DNA of 64,000 nt from DASSLY01 sp035689185 (lineage in GTDB: Bacteria; Actinomycetota; Actinomycetes; Actinomycetales; Dermatophilaceae), in NCBI GenBank assembly GCA_035689185.1, contig DASSLY010000051.1, positions 16,974-80,973 of the forward strand, in the 5' to 3' direction. The stretch's first letter is position 1. Every line of letters starts with the position of its first letter. This document shows, in pieces, positions 41,750-49,920 of this stretch. Below the pieces are notes generated by a model that was not told the DNA's origin, ran no database searches, and was given only the letters and a program-made list of their open reading frames with translations. A program made the position numbers and the translations under genes.

Positions 41750-42565
41750 ATGAGCCTGGACCAGCTGGGATCGTTCTTCGGCTTCACCCGCACCCCGTTC
41801 CGCCGCGACCTGGCCCCCTCCATGCTGCACCGGCACACCGGCCACGCCGAAGCGGTCGCCCGGATCCGCTGGTGCATCAGCGAAAACGCCCTGGGCGTCA
41901 TCACCGGCGAAGTCGGAGCCGGCAAGACCGTCGCGCTGCGCGCAGCCCTGGCCGAACTGGACGCCTCCCGACACACCGTGATCTACCTACCCAACCCCGC
42001 CGTCGGCGCCCGCGGCCTTTACGCCGCCCTGGTCAGCGGACTCGGCGGCATCCCCAGATTCCACACCGCCAGCCTGATCGCGCAAACCATGGACCACCTC
42101 GCGGCCGAGAAACACGAACGCGGCCGGGCCGTCATCGTGGCCGTCGATGAGGCCCACCTGCTCAGCGCCGACCAACTCGAAGAACTACGGCTCTTGACCA
42201 ATAGCGAGATGGACAGTGTCGCTCCGTTCGCTGGGCTGTTGATCGGCCAGCCGACCCTGCGCCGCCGGATCAAGCTCGGCAGCTTCGCCGCCCTCGACCA
42301 ACGGATCATGCTCCGCTACGCCCTGCCAGGCATGACCGAAGTCGAAACCAAGGACTACCTCAGCCACCACCTCAAGCTCGTCGGCCGCAGCGACCAGCTG
42401 TTCAGCGACGACGCGACGGCCCTGATCCACCAGACCAGCCGCGGGCTACCCCGAGCAGTGAACAACCTCGCCCTACAAGCCCTGGTCGCGACCTTCGCCG
42501 CCAACAAGACGATCGTCGATGAATCCGCCGCCCGCGCCGCCGTCACCGAAGTCACCGCCGAATAG
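41750..42565 (+). CDS. ExeA/TniB-like AAA ATPase of the innermost element
   Basis: 271 residues. AAA ATPase: FFGFTRTPFRRD N-terminal motif of ExeA-type proteins, Walker A GEVGAGKTVALR, Walker B AVIVAVDEAHLL, sensor region LLIGQPTLRRRI, arginine-finger segment ALDQRIMLRYALPGM and the lid QTSRGLPRAVNNLALQALV. In the Tni, Mu and Tn7 groups such ATPases bind target DNA and activate the transposase. ATG at 41750, 72 nt after the transposase stop. Intact; confident in the family, less so in role. Confidence 0.88.
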   Translation: MSLDQLGSFFGFTRTPFRRDLAPSMLHRHTGHAEAVARIRWCISENALGVITGEVGAGKTVALRAALAELDASRHTVIYLPNPAVGARGLYAALVSGLGGIPRFHTASLIAQTMDHLAAEKHERGRAVIVAVDEAHLLSADQLEELRLLTNSEMDSVAPFAGLLIGQPTLRRRIKLGSFAALDQRIMLRYALPGMTEVETKDYLSHHLKLVGRSDQLFSDDATALIHQTSRGLPRAVNNLALQALVATFAANKTIVDESAARAAVTEVTAE

Positions 42566-42616
42566 CCCGCCGAGCTGACGACACCACGCCCAACAGGCCG
42601 TCAGCATGACCACCAA

Positions 42617-42643
42617 GCCCCGCCCCGAACCCCGGGACGGGGC
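42617..42643 (+). terminator. Possible terminator after the ATPase gene
   Basis: GCCCCG and CGGGGC enclose a GC-rich loop about 50 nt after the ATPase stop and inside the element's right end. Confidence 0.35.
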
Positions 42644-42674
42644 CTTCGTCACACCGCCGCATCCGCAGCCACGC

Positions 42675-42710
42675 TGACGCGGTCGTCCCCAACCAGCGTG
42701 GCGGCCAACA
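42675..42710 (-). repeat. Right terminal inverted repeat of the innermost element
   Basis: Read inward: TGTTGGCCGCCACGC at the tip and GCGTCA at the inner edge. It pairs with 39300-39335. Confidence 0.85.
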
Positions 42711-42715
42711 CCACG
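42711..42715 (+). repeat. Target-site duplication, right copy
   Basis: CCACG directly after the right terminus, identical to 39295-39299. Confidence 0.85.
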
Positions 42716-43444
42716 GTTTCGTCGCTGTTCGAGTACCTGTTCTTGCGTGGGATCTGTGACCGCAACCCGGTCCCGCGCAGCCTCGGCGCCCGGCATGCCC
42801 GACCTGACGGGCGGGGGCAGGGCGGACGGCGGGGGGCGCCGTTGGTGCGGGCACCGCGGAAGCTGCCGCGGGTGCTGGCCCCCTCGGAGGTGACCGCCCT
42901 GACTGCAGCGTTGCGCACCGACCGGGACCGGGCCATGGTCGCGCTGATGCTCCACGGAGGGCTGCGCCGCTGCGAGGTCCTCGGACTGCGGTTCGAGCAC
43001 GTGCACGTCGGCGACCGGCGGGTGCTCGTCGCGGACGGCAAGGGCGGACACCAACGCCTGGTCCCGGTCGCGGACGTCTTCTTCACCACGCTCGCCGGCT
43101 ACCTGGCTCATGAGCGACCGAGCCAGTCGGCCTGTGACCAGGTGTTCGTCGTGCTCAAGGGCCCGAACCGGGGACGGCCACTGACCGCAGCCGGGTTGGA
43201 TGAAGTCCTGGCCGGCGCCCGGCGCCGGGCCGGGCTGGCGCACGCGTCGTGCCACGAGCTGCGGCACACCTGCTTCACCCGCCTGCGGGAGGCCGGGATG
43301 GCGCTGGAGGCGATCCAGGCCCAGGCCGGCCACGCCTCGATCGAAACGACCCGGGTGTACCTGCACCTGTCGAACGACTGGCTCGCCGGGGAGTACCAGC
43401 GGGCGATGGCCATCCTCGATGGCCTGCACGAGGTGGAAACGTGA
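42716..43444 (+). pseudogene. 3' fragment of TnpA-like tyrosine recombinase
   Basis: 242 codons plus stop holding the catalytic domain: LHGGLRRCEVLGLRFEHV (first Arg), CHELRHTCFTRLREAG (HxxR) and GHASIETTRVYLHLSNDW (His and the nucleophile Tyr). It continues in frame from 38910-39299. Without its N-terminal domain it is very unlikely to recombine DNA. Its stop overlaps the GTG of the second recombinase by 4 bp. Confidence 0.85.
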
Positions 43445-45312
43445 GCACCGCAGCGACAACTGCCCGCGCGGCAGCCTCCGACCGGACGCCCAGGACAGTC
43501 CCGCTGTCGTTGGCAGCCGTGGCTCGCACCTACGTCCAGGCTGGGGCGACACCTGCAGCGCGTCGGATCCGGCATGGCGGAGTAGCGGGCTTCCAGCGCA
43601 GGTTCGGGGATCTGGAGGGCTGGCGCGGTGCGCCGGTGACCGAGCGACGGAAGGTGCGCACCGAGGTCGCCTCGTTCGCTGGGCACGCGGTGATCGCCTG
43701 CGGCGTGGCCGTTGACGTCGAGTTCGTCGTCGCCTCCAGGTGCCGGTGGGGCAAGTACCTCCGTGACGCCCACCCCCAGCAGACCGAGGCGTTTGAGGCG
43801 CAGGCCGCATCACTTGGCTTCTGTCGCAAGGAGATCGGCCGGATGTGGTCGTGGCTGGCGAAGATCTGCGTCGTCGTCGGGAAGAGTCCTGAGGGGCTGA
43901 CCGCCACGGAGTACCAGCAAGCCAGGGCCGCGGTGCATGACACCGTCATCACCCAGCGCGGGTACCGGCCGAAGACGCTGTCCACGCCCTTGTTCGGGCT
44001 CGATGCGGTGATGTACCACCGAGGGCAGGCGCCCGCCCCGGACGTCCGGCGCCGCTGGACCGGACGACCTGTCAACGAGGTCGACTGGGACGACCTTGCC
44101 ACCTCGGCTCCCGCCCTCGTCGCGACGATGCGCCGCTACCTTCACCAGTGCTCGCTGTCCCTGCGGGCCTCGTCGGTGGTCCTGTTCGACACGACCCTGC
44201 GCCAGTTCGCCGCGTCCCTGCTGACCGCGGACCCGCCCGTCACGCGGGTGCGGGACATCAACCGGGAGCACGTTGAGGCTTACAAAGAGCAACTGGCCGA
44301 CCGGCCCGGCTATCGCGGCAAACCGCTGACGAAGACGACGCTCGGGATGCGGATGGGCCACCTGAGCACCTTCTTCACCCGGATCATCGAGTGGGACTAC
44401 GACGACGCCCCCACCCGGGTCCCGGTGTACCGCAGCGACCGGCCCCGCCTGGACAAGCCGTTGCCGAAGTTCCTCGATGACGCCCAAGCCGCCGCGTTCA
44501 TGACCGCAGCGCGCAACCTGCCCGACCCGCTCGACCGGCTCATCGTCACCGCCCTGGCGCGCACCGGGATGCGCCGCGGGGAACTGCTCGGCTTGACCGT
44601 CGACGCGATCGTTCAGATCGGCACCGGCTACTGGCTGCGCACTCCGGTCGGCAAGCTGCACACCGACCGGTACATCCCGCTGCACCCGCAGCTGAAGGAA
44701 CTGCTCGACGCCTGGATCGCTGCCCGCCCCGACTGGCAGGCGTCCTCCCTGCTACTGACCGAACGCGGGCGCCCGATCCCACCGACCCGGGTCGAGAAGG
44801 CCGTCCAGAAGGCCGCCACCGCAGCCGGGCTCGGGCACGTCCACCCCCACCAACTGCGCCACACCCTTGCCACCCAGGCGATCAACCGCGGGATGAGCCT
44901 CGAGGCCATCGCGGCCCTGCTCGGTCATCACGACCTGTCGATGACCATGGTGTACGCCCGGATCGCCGACCGCACCGTCGCCGACGAGTACTTCGCCGTC
45001 ACCAAGAAGGTCGAGTCTCTCTACGCCACGAGCCAGCCCGCCATCCTGCCAGCCGACGCCGCCGGACCAGCCATGCGCGCCCTGCGCGCCGAGGCCAGCA
45101 AGCGGCTGCTCGGCAACGGCTACTGCGCCCGCCCGATCGAGCTCGACTGCCGCTACGAGACCATCTGCGAGTCCTGCACCATGTTCTTCACCACCATCGA
45201 GCACCGGCCCACCATCCAGGCACAACGCGACGACGCCCACACCAAAGGCCAAACCGGCCGCCGGGACGTCTACGACACCCTGCTCAAACGACTCGACGAC
45301 AGCCCCGCTTGA
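43441..45312 (+). CDS. TnpB-like large tyrosine recombinase
   Basis: 623 residues, close to the 630 of Tn554 TnpB. A long N-terminal region (~1-250) precedes a SAM-like domain (~265-370) and the catalytic domain, with ARTGMRRGELLGL (Arg), HPHQLRHTLATQAINRG (HxxR) and LLGHHDLSMTMVYARI (His/Tyr). The C-terminus has CARPIELDCRYETICESCTMF, four Cys that look like a zinc-binding tail seen in this recombinase class. GTG overlaps the preceding gene. The stop is only 17 nt from the element's right end. Intact, but its TnpA partner is broken. Confidence 0.9.
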   Translation: MSTAATTARAAASDRTPRTVPLSLAAVARTYVQAGATPAARRIRHGGVAGFQRRFGDLEGWRGAPVTERRKVRTEVASFAGHAVIACGVAVDVEFVVASRCRWGKYLRDAHPQQTEAFEAQAASLGFCRKEIGRMWSWLAKICVVVGKSPEGLTATEYQQARAAVHDTVITQRGYRPKTLSTPLFGLDAVMYHRGQAPAPDVRRRWTGRPVNEVDWDDLATSAPALVATMRRYLHQCSLSLRASSVVLFDTTLRQFAASLLTADPPVTRVRDINREHVEAYKEQLADRPGYRGKPLTKTTLGMRMGHLSTFFTRIIEWDYDDAPTRVPVYRSDRPRLDKPLPKFLDDAQAAAFMTAARNLPDPLDRLIVTALARTGMRRGELLGLTVDAIVQIGTGYWLRTPVGKLHTDRYIPLHPQLKELLDAWIAARPDWQASSLLLTERGRPIPPTRVEKAVQKAATAAGLGHVHPHQLRHTLATQAINRGMSLEAIAALLGHHDLSMTMVYARIADRTVADEYFAVTKKVESLYATSQPAILPADAAGPAMRALRAEASKRLLGNGYCARPIELDCRYETICESCTMFFTTIEHRPTIQAQRDDAHTKGQTGRRDVYDTLLKRLDDSPA

Positions 45313-45326
45313 CACCGATCACCCAC

Positions 45327-45716
45327 ATAAGCGTGCGCTTTTCCCATGATCTCCAACGCGGTCTCGGTGGTGGCCAGCCGGCGCTGGGCCTGGTCCAGTT
45401 GCCGCCGCAGCCGGACGATCTCGGTCTGCTCCGCGCTCGGCCGCCCGATCGTCGCGCCGGCCTGCTTACCCTCCAGCAGGCCGGCGTCTCGTAGCCGGCG
45501 CCACTCGAACATCAACGAGGAGTACAACCCCTCCCGGCGCAGATACGCTCCACCCTCGGACTTCTCGCAGGCCGCCTCGTAGGCGATGACGTGTCCCCGC
45601 TTCTCGGCTGGGGTGAACGAGCGACGGCGCGAGGGACCGCCAGAACGTGGAGACGAACCACTCACCGCACCATCATCGACGACAGCCGTCGAGCTCAACA
45701 GGACTGCACTACTCAT
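45327..45716 (-). pseudogene. 5' fragment of IS3 orfA
   Basis: 130 codons. Ser-rich start, then the IS3/IS911 HTH: SFTPAEKRGHVIAYEAACEKSEGGAYLRREGLYSSLMFEWRRLRDAG. A leucine-zipper-like stretch follows (AEQTEIVRLRRQLDQAQRRLATTETALEIMGKAHAY), where the frame enters the inserted transposon. The rest of the gene is at 38835-38900. Confidence 0.85.
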
Positions 45717-45807
45717 GGTGAATCAGAATCCTTGATCTCGCCCTGCGTCAGGCGGGCTTGCTGTGAACCGCTGGTCTCAACTCACCCTGACACGCAGGGC
45801 ATAGCCG

Positions 45808-46341
45808 ATGCGGGCACTGGTGGTCTTCGAGTCGATCTTCGGCAATACCGAGGCGATCGCCAGGGCCGTCGCCGACGGGCTGGGAGGCATGCTGGACGTC
45901 GACGTGGTGGAGGTCGGCCACGCGCCGAAGGTGGTGGACGACGGCTATGCCGTGCTGGTGGTCGGCGGTCCCACCCACGCCTTCGGGATGAGCCGGCCGC
46001 AGACCCGGCTGGATGCCGCGCGGCAGGCGGGCCGCGCCGTCCCGTCCACCGCGGCAACGATGGGGATTCGCGAGTGGATCGAGCTGCTGGGGCAGTCGCC
46101 GGGGACGGTGGCCGTCGCGACCTTCGACACCCGTATGTCGCGCCCGCGCCTGCCGGGCTCGGCCGCGCGGGCGGCCCTGCGGCGGCTGCACCGGCAGGGC
46201 TGGCGGGTCGTCGCACCGCCGGAGAGCTTCTGGGTCAGCGGCAGCGCGGGACCGCTCGTCGCCGACGAGACCGCGCGGGCCCGTCGGTGGGGGCAGCAGC
46301 TGGCCGACGCCGTCGCCGCGGACGGCCACCCCGTTCGCTGA
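45808..46341 (+). CDS. Flavodoxin-domain protein
   Basis: 177 residues. Flavodoxin-like fold: MRALVVFESIFGNTEAIARAVADGL supplies the FMN phosphate loop (S-x-F-G-N-T-E), and VLVVGGPTHAFGMSRPQTR the isoalloxazine-flanking loop. The long insert and GPLVADETARARRWGQQLADAV end are typical of flavodoxin-family oxidoreductases rather than electron-carrier flavodoxin. No neighbour indicates a redox partner; the bcc genes nearby are separately transcribed. ATG at 45808 lies 28 bp beyond the IS3 end, so the insertion may have replaced its native promoter. Confidence 0.8.
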   Translation: MRALVVFESIFGNTEAIARAVADGLGGMLDVDVVEVGHAPKVVDDGYAVLVVGGPTHAFGMSRPQTRLDAARQAGRAVPSTAATMGIREWIELLGQSPGTVAVATFDTRMSRPRLPGSAARAALRRLHRQGWRVVAPPESFWVSGSAGPLVADETARARRWGQQLADAVAADGHPVR

Positions 46342-46352
46342 CGCCTCGCGGC

Positions 46353-46372
46353 GCCCGCCCGCGCGGGCGGGC
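46353..46372. terminator. Hairpin terminator between convergent genes
   Basis: GCCCGCCCGCGCGGGCGGGC, a perfect palindrome with an 8-10 bp stem, between the flavodoxin gene and the zincin gene. Confidence 0.6.
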
Positions 46373-46404
46373 GGGCTTGGCCTCCCGCGGTCGAGCGGTC
46401 GCGG

Positions 46405-46770
46405 CTATCCCCAGCCGAGCTCGTGCAGCCGTTCGTCGTCGATGCCGAAGTGATGGGCGATCTCGTGGACGACGGTGACGGCCACCTCTTCCAGCACCTC
46501 CTCGCGGGTGGCGCAGATCCGCAGCGTCGGGCCCCGGTAGATGATGACCCGATCCGGCAGTGACCCGGCGGCCCACCACCCGTCCCGTTCCGTGAGCGGC
46601 GTCCCTTCGTAGACCCCGAGCAGGTCCGGGTCGTCGGCCGGCGGCTCCTCCTCGACGAAGAACGCCACGTTGTCGAGCATCCGCATCAGCTCCGCCGGGA
46701 CCAGGTCCAGCGCCTCGCCCACGGCCACCTCGAACTCGCGGTCGCTGAGCAACGGAGCGGGGCGGGCCAT
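46405..46770 (-). CDS. Minimal zincin metallopeptidase family protein
   Basis: 121 residues. The zinc motif VVHEIAHHFGIDDERLHELG (HExxHxxGxxD) lies close to the C-terminus. It is preceded by ADDPDLLGVYEGTPLTERD and LPDRVIIYRGPTLRICATREEVLEEV, as in the small DUF1025-type metallopeptidase family found next to bcc genes in actinomycetes. No signal peptide; proteolysis is unproven for these proteins. ATG at 46770 with TACGGT 6 nt upstream. It is followed by a shared terminator. Confidence 0.87.
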   Translation of the reverse strand: MARPAPLLSDREFEVAVGEALDLVPAELMRMLDNVAFFVEEEPPADDPDLLGVYEGTPLTERDGWWAAGSLPDRVIIYRGPTLRICATREEVLEEVAVTVVHEIAHHFGIDDERLHELGWG

Positions 46771-46776
46771 GAGCCC

Positions 46777-46782
46777 ACCGTA
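46777..46782 (-). promoter_or_regulatory. -10 box for the minimal zincin gene
   Basis: TACGGT on the minus strand, 6 nt before the ATG at 46770. Leaderless arrangement. Confidence 0.55.
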
Positions 46783-46838
46783 TGCCGGGTCGCCGGACGG
46801 GCGACCGGGAACTGCCGGACCGAGATGCGTGCGGACCG

Positions 46839-48671
46839 TCAGCGGGCGCGGGCGGCGTCCTCGTCGGGCTCGGGCTGCTCGGTGGTGCCGTGCGGTGCGT
46901 ACGCGTCGTGCCAACCGCGCGTGTCCGCCCCGCCGTGCATGTCGCCACCGGCCCAGCCGTGCTCGTAGTCGGTGCCCGCCTCGATCGCCAGGGACTCGTA
47001 CGCCTCACCGTCATGGTGCGCCGCCGCCAGCTCGGCCGGGGTCACCGGCTCGATGGTGTCGGCGAAGTAGAAGTTCGACAACCAGGCCCGCAGCCGCTCC
47101 TTGCGCGTGCCCGGTCGCCGCACGCCGTTGGCGTCCTCAGCGGCTGCCAGCTCCAACGGCCGGGGGGCCGTGTGCTGCACCAGCCGCCAGCGTTCGTACT
47201 CCCCGAGTGCCTCGTGGACCTCGAAGAACAGGCCGTCCGCGGTCCGCACGATCCGGCCGGTCTCCCGGCCGTGCAGCACCAGGTCGCGATCGCGACGCTG
47301 CAGCGACATACAGATCCGTTTGGTGACCCAGAACGACAGGGGCGGCAGCACGAGCAGGCTCAGCCGCAGCATGTTGGTGATGTCGTTGATCGACAGGTGC
47401 AGCTTGATGGCCATCAGGTCGTTGCCGGCGGCGAAGAACAGGATGCCGTAGGTGACGAGGGCCATCACGCCGAGCCCGGTGCGCGTCGGGGCATTGCGCG
47501 GCCGGTCCAGCAGGTGGTGCTCCTGCTTGTCGCCGGTGACCCAGGCTTCGATGAAGGGGTACGCCCCGGCGATGCCGTACAGCAGCGGGATGAGCAGGAT
47601 CGCCGGGATGAACACGTTCATGCTGAAGGTGAACCCGAACGCGGTGAACTCGAAGAAGCCGGGCAGCAGCCGCAAGGCGCCGTCGGCGAAGCCCATGTAC
47701 CAGTCCGGCTGGGAACCCGCGGTCACCGGGGACGGGTCGTACGGGCCGTACATCCAGATCGGGTTGATCGTCACCAGCGCCGAGATCAGGGCGGTCAGGC
47801 CGAAGACGATGAACAGGAAGCCGCCCGCCTTGGCCATGTAGACCGGCATCATCGGGAAGCCCACGACGTTGTCATTCGTCTTCCCGGGACCGGGGTACTG
47901 GGTGTGCTTGTGGATGATGACCAGCGAAAGGTGGGCGATGAACAACCCCACGATGATCGCCGGCACCAGCAGCACGTGGATGGTGAAGAGCCGGGGGATG
48001 ATCGCCTCACCGGGGAAGGGCCCGCCGAAGAGGAAGTAGGCCACGTAGGAGCCGATGACCGGGATCGACTGCATGAAGCCCTCGGCCGCGCGCAGGCCGG
48101 TCCCGGACAGCAGGTCGTCCGGCAGGGAGTACCCGGCGAAGCCTTCGATGATGCCGAGCATCGACAGCAGGACGCCGATGATCCAGTTGATCTCACGCGG
48201 TTTGCGGAAGGCGCCGGTGAAGAACACCCGGAACATGTGCACCATGATCGAGACGGTGAACATCAGGGCCGACCAGTGGTGGATCTGCCGGATGATCAGC
48301 CCGCCGCGGATGTCGAAGCTGATGTCCACCGAGGACTTGTAGGCCTCGCTCATCACCACGCCGCGCAGCGGCACGTACGAGCCGTCGTAGACGACCTCGC
48401 CGGCGCTGGGGACGAACCAGAAGGTCAGGAAGGTGCCCGTGACCAGGACCACGACGAGGGAGAACATGGCGATCTCCCCGAGCATGAACGACCAGTGGTC
48501 CGGGAAGACCTTCTTCATGAAGTAGGCAAACGGCTTGGCGGCGCCGCTGCGGTCGTCGACCCAGCCGGCGATCCCGCCGAGGCTCTTGGCCGTCTTGCCG
48601 TACTCGCGTCCCGGCTTGGGGTCCTGCTCGCGCAGGGACCCGGCTCCCCGTGGTGCAGCGGTCGCGGTCAT
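46839..48671 (-). CDS. qcrB: Cytochrome bcc complex cytochrome b subunit
   Basis: 610 residues. Eight or nine membrane helices. Haem-ligand His pairs are in RQIHHWSALMFTVSIMVHMFRVFF and TIHVLLVPAIIVGLFIAHLSLVIIHKHTQY. The quinone-site signature PDWYMGFADG (PEWY-like) is present. The cytoplasmic C-terminal extension of ~170 residues, ending in a His/Gly-rich acidic tail, is typical of actinobacterial QcrB. It oxidises menaquinol and passes electrons to the Rieske and c-type subunits. ATG at 48671, 7 nt after the qcrA stop, in the order qcrC-qcrA-qcrB. Confidence 0.95.
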   Translation of the reverse strand: MTATAAPRGAGSLREQDPKPGREYGKTAKSLGGIAGWVDDRSGAAKPFAYFMKKVFPDHWSFMLGEIAMFSLVVVLVTGTFLTFWFVPSAGEVVYDGSYVPLRGVVMSEAYKSSVDISFDIRGGLIIRQIHHWSALMFTVSIMVHMFRVFFTGAFRKPREINWIIGVLLSMLGIIEGFAGYSLPDDLLSGTGLRAAEGFMQSIPVIGSYVAYFLFGGPFPGEAIIPRLFTIHVLLVPAIIVGLFIAHLSLVIIHKHTQYPGPGKTNDNVVGFPMMPVYMAKAGGFLFIVFGLTALISALVTINPIWMYGPYDPSPVTAGSQPDWYMGFADGALRLLPGFFEFTAFGFTFSMNVFIPAILLIPLLYGIAGAYPFIEAWVTGDKQEHHLLDRPRNAPTRTGLGVMALVTYGILFFAAGNDLMAIKLHLSINDITNMLRLSLLVLPPLSFWVTKRICMSLQRRDRDLVLHGRETGRIVRTADGLFFEVHEALGEYERWRLVQHTAPRPLELAAAEDANGVRRPGTRKERLRAWLSNFYFADTIEPVTPAELAAAHHDGEAYESLAIEAGTDYEHGWAGGDMHGGADTRGWHDAYAPHGTTEQPEPDEDAARAR

Positions 48672-48678
48672 CGTGAGC

Positions 48679-49785
48679 TCACCCTCGTTCCCAGAAGCTC
48701 GGGCCAACGGCTTCGCGGAACGCGGAGTCGGCGACTAGGTACCCGTCGGTGTCGACGGTGATCTTCAGTTGGGGCAGTGGCCGCTTGGCCGGCCCGAAGA
48801 TCACCTCGCAGTCATTGGTCACGTCGAAGGTGGACTGGTGGCACGGGCACAGCAGGTGGTGCGTCTGCTGCTCGTACAGCCCGACCGGGCAGCCGACGTG
48901 AGTGCAGATCTTGGAGTAGGCGACGATGCCCTGGTAGCCCCAGTCCCGCTCCTTGGCGACCTTGATGTCCGATGGGTCCAGCCGCATCAGCAGCACCGCG
49001 GCCTTGCCCTTCTCCTCCAGCACGTGCGCGGACTTGTCGATCCCCTCCGGCAGCACGTGGAAGACCGAGCCGATGGTCACCTCGTCGGCGCGGATCGGGC
49101 TCAGCTCCGGGTCGCGGACCAGCCGCATTCCCTTCTTCCAGAACGTCCGGGACAGGGCGTCGCCGGGAAGCGGCCCGAGGCCGCCAGCGAGCTGGACGAC
49201 CAGCGGGATCGCGAACAGTCCCAGCGCTCCGGCGAGGGAGTACCTGATCAGCGGCCGGCGGCCGATCTGGGACTTCTCCCCGCCGTCGTAGATGACGTCG
49301 ATCGCCGCCTGGCGGAACTCGGCCTTGCTGCGCTGCGGGTGCCGCTCCTCGACGACCTCCTCGTCGGACATCAACGTCTTGGCCCAGTGGACCGCGCCCA
49401 GGCCGATGCAGAGCAGGCTGACCGCGAGGCTGACCCCCAGCGAGATGTTGGACAGGTTGGCGTTGCCCAGGACCGGCAGGTAGACGTAGGTGTCCATGTC
49501 GATGGCGAAGTAGGCGACCACGAAGGCGACGGTGGCCAGCATCGACAGGCCGAACAGGGCTGCCACCTGACGCTCGGAGCGCCGAGCAGCCGCCTCGTCG
49601 TGGTCGCTGAGCCGGTGGACGTGAGGGGGTAGACCCGGGTCGGCGAACCGTGCCGGCAACACCCCGGTGCCCTCGACGTGTCCCTGGTCGAGCCGGACCG
49701 CGGTGCCTGTGCCCGCGGCGACATCGGTCCCCGACCCCGGCCGGGTCTGACGCCGGGGTGTGGCCTCGGTGCGCTGGTCATTCAT
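48679..49785 (-). CDS. qcrA: Cytochrome bcc complex Rieske iron-sulfur subunit
   Basis: 368 residues. Three membrane helices (~80-200: MLATVAFVVAYFAI, ISLGVSLAVSLLCIGLGAV and LAGALGLFAIPLVVQLAGGL), as usual for actinobacterial QcrA. The C-terminal Rieske domain has CTHVGCPVGLYEQQTHHLLCPCHQSTFD, the two Cys/His pairs of the [2Fe-2S] cluster. A long N-terminal cytoplasmic part precedes the helices. ATG at 49785 after GAGGA. Operon with qcrB downstream. Confidence 0.95.
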   Translation of the reverse strand: MNDQRTEATPRRQTRPGSGTDVAAGTGTAVRLDQGHVEGTGVLPARFADPGLPPHVHRLSDHDEAAARRSERQVAALFGLSMLATVAFVVAYFAIDMDTYVYLPVLGNANLSNISLGVSLAVSLLCIGLGAVHWAKTLMSDEEVVEERHPQRSKAEFRQAAIDVIYDGGEKSQIGRRPLIRYSLAGALGLFAIPLVVQLAGGLGPLPGDALSRTFWKKGMRLVRDPELSPIRADEVTIGSVFHVLPEGIDKSAHVLEEKGKAAVLLMRLDPSDIKVAKERDWGYQGIVAYSKICTHVGCPVGLYEQQTHHLLCPCHQSTFDVTNDCEVIFGPAKRPLPQLKITVDTDGYLVADSAFREAVGPSFWERG

Positions 49786-49920
49786 GACTGGTCCTCATTG
49801 CCACCTCGTTGCGGGTCGTCACCAGATGTTCGTCCGTCGCGCCGCGGCGGTTGCCCTGTCGGGTGAGGCGCCGGCTGGGGGGTCGTGCACCCGGCGTCAT
49901 ACCGACCCCGCGGCCCACGC

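Larger units (their letters stand above)
39300..42710 (+). mobile_element. Three-gene DDE/ATPase transposable element, apparently complete
   Basis: 3411 bp with 36-bp terminal inverted repeats (28 of 36 matching) beginning TGTTG, and a 5-bp duplication of CCACG. Genes in one direction: a Cys-rich HTH protein, a DDE transposase and an ExeA/TniB-like ATPase. TG...CA ends, 5-bp duplication and an ATPase partner are shared with the IS21, Tn5053/Tni, Mu and Tn7 groups. It splits the tnpA-like gene of the surrounding transposon. Confidence 0.88.
38900..45329 (+). mobile_element. Tyrosine-recombinase transposon (Tn554/RIT-like) inside the IS3 element
   Basis: Ends carry an imperfect inverted repeat, TATGTAGGTGATGGGCG at the left and TATGTGGGTGATCGGTG read inward from the right, 14 of 17 matching. 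It carries two overlapping tyrosine recombinase genes of 372 (reconstructed) and 623 residues, close to Tn554 TnpA and TnpB; no tnpC. About 3.0 kb without its own insertion. Junctions are placed to within 3 nt, because a short AT-rich stretch is shared with the target. Confidence 0.75.
37819..45779 (-). mobile_element. IS3-family insertion sequence, interrupted by a 6.4-kb transposon
   Basis: Terminal inverted repeats TGAGGCCAGTGGTT (37819-37832) and TGAGACCAGCGGTT (complement of 45766-45779) match at 12 of 14 positions. orfA starts at 45716 and orfB ends at 37834. Without the 6430-bp insert the element is about 1.53 kb, a normal IS3 size. No target-site duplication is obvious at the outer ends. 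Confidence 0.8.

Noticed and set aside
39300..42710. Assignment of the innermost element to IS21
   Set aside because: Ends and duplication size fit IS21, but the ATPase has ExeA/TniB-type motifs rather than IstB, and there is a third, Cys-rich HTH gene.
37816..45782. Target-site duplication for the IS3 element
   Set aside because: Flanking triplets (GGT at left, ACT at right) do not match, and no 4-5 bp match was found at shifted ends.
37800..45800. A tRNA gene or attachment site as target for the recombinase element
   Set aside because: No tRNA-like sequence was found, and the insertion lies inside a transposase gene.
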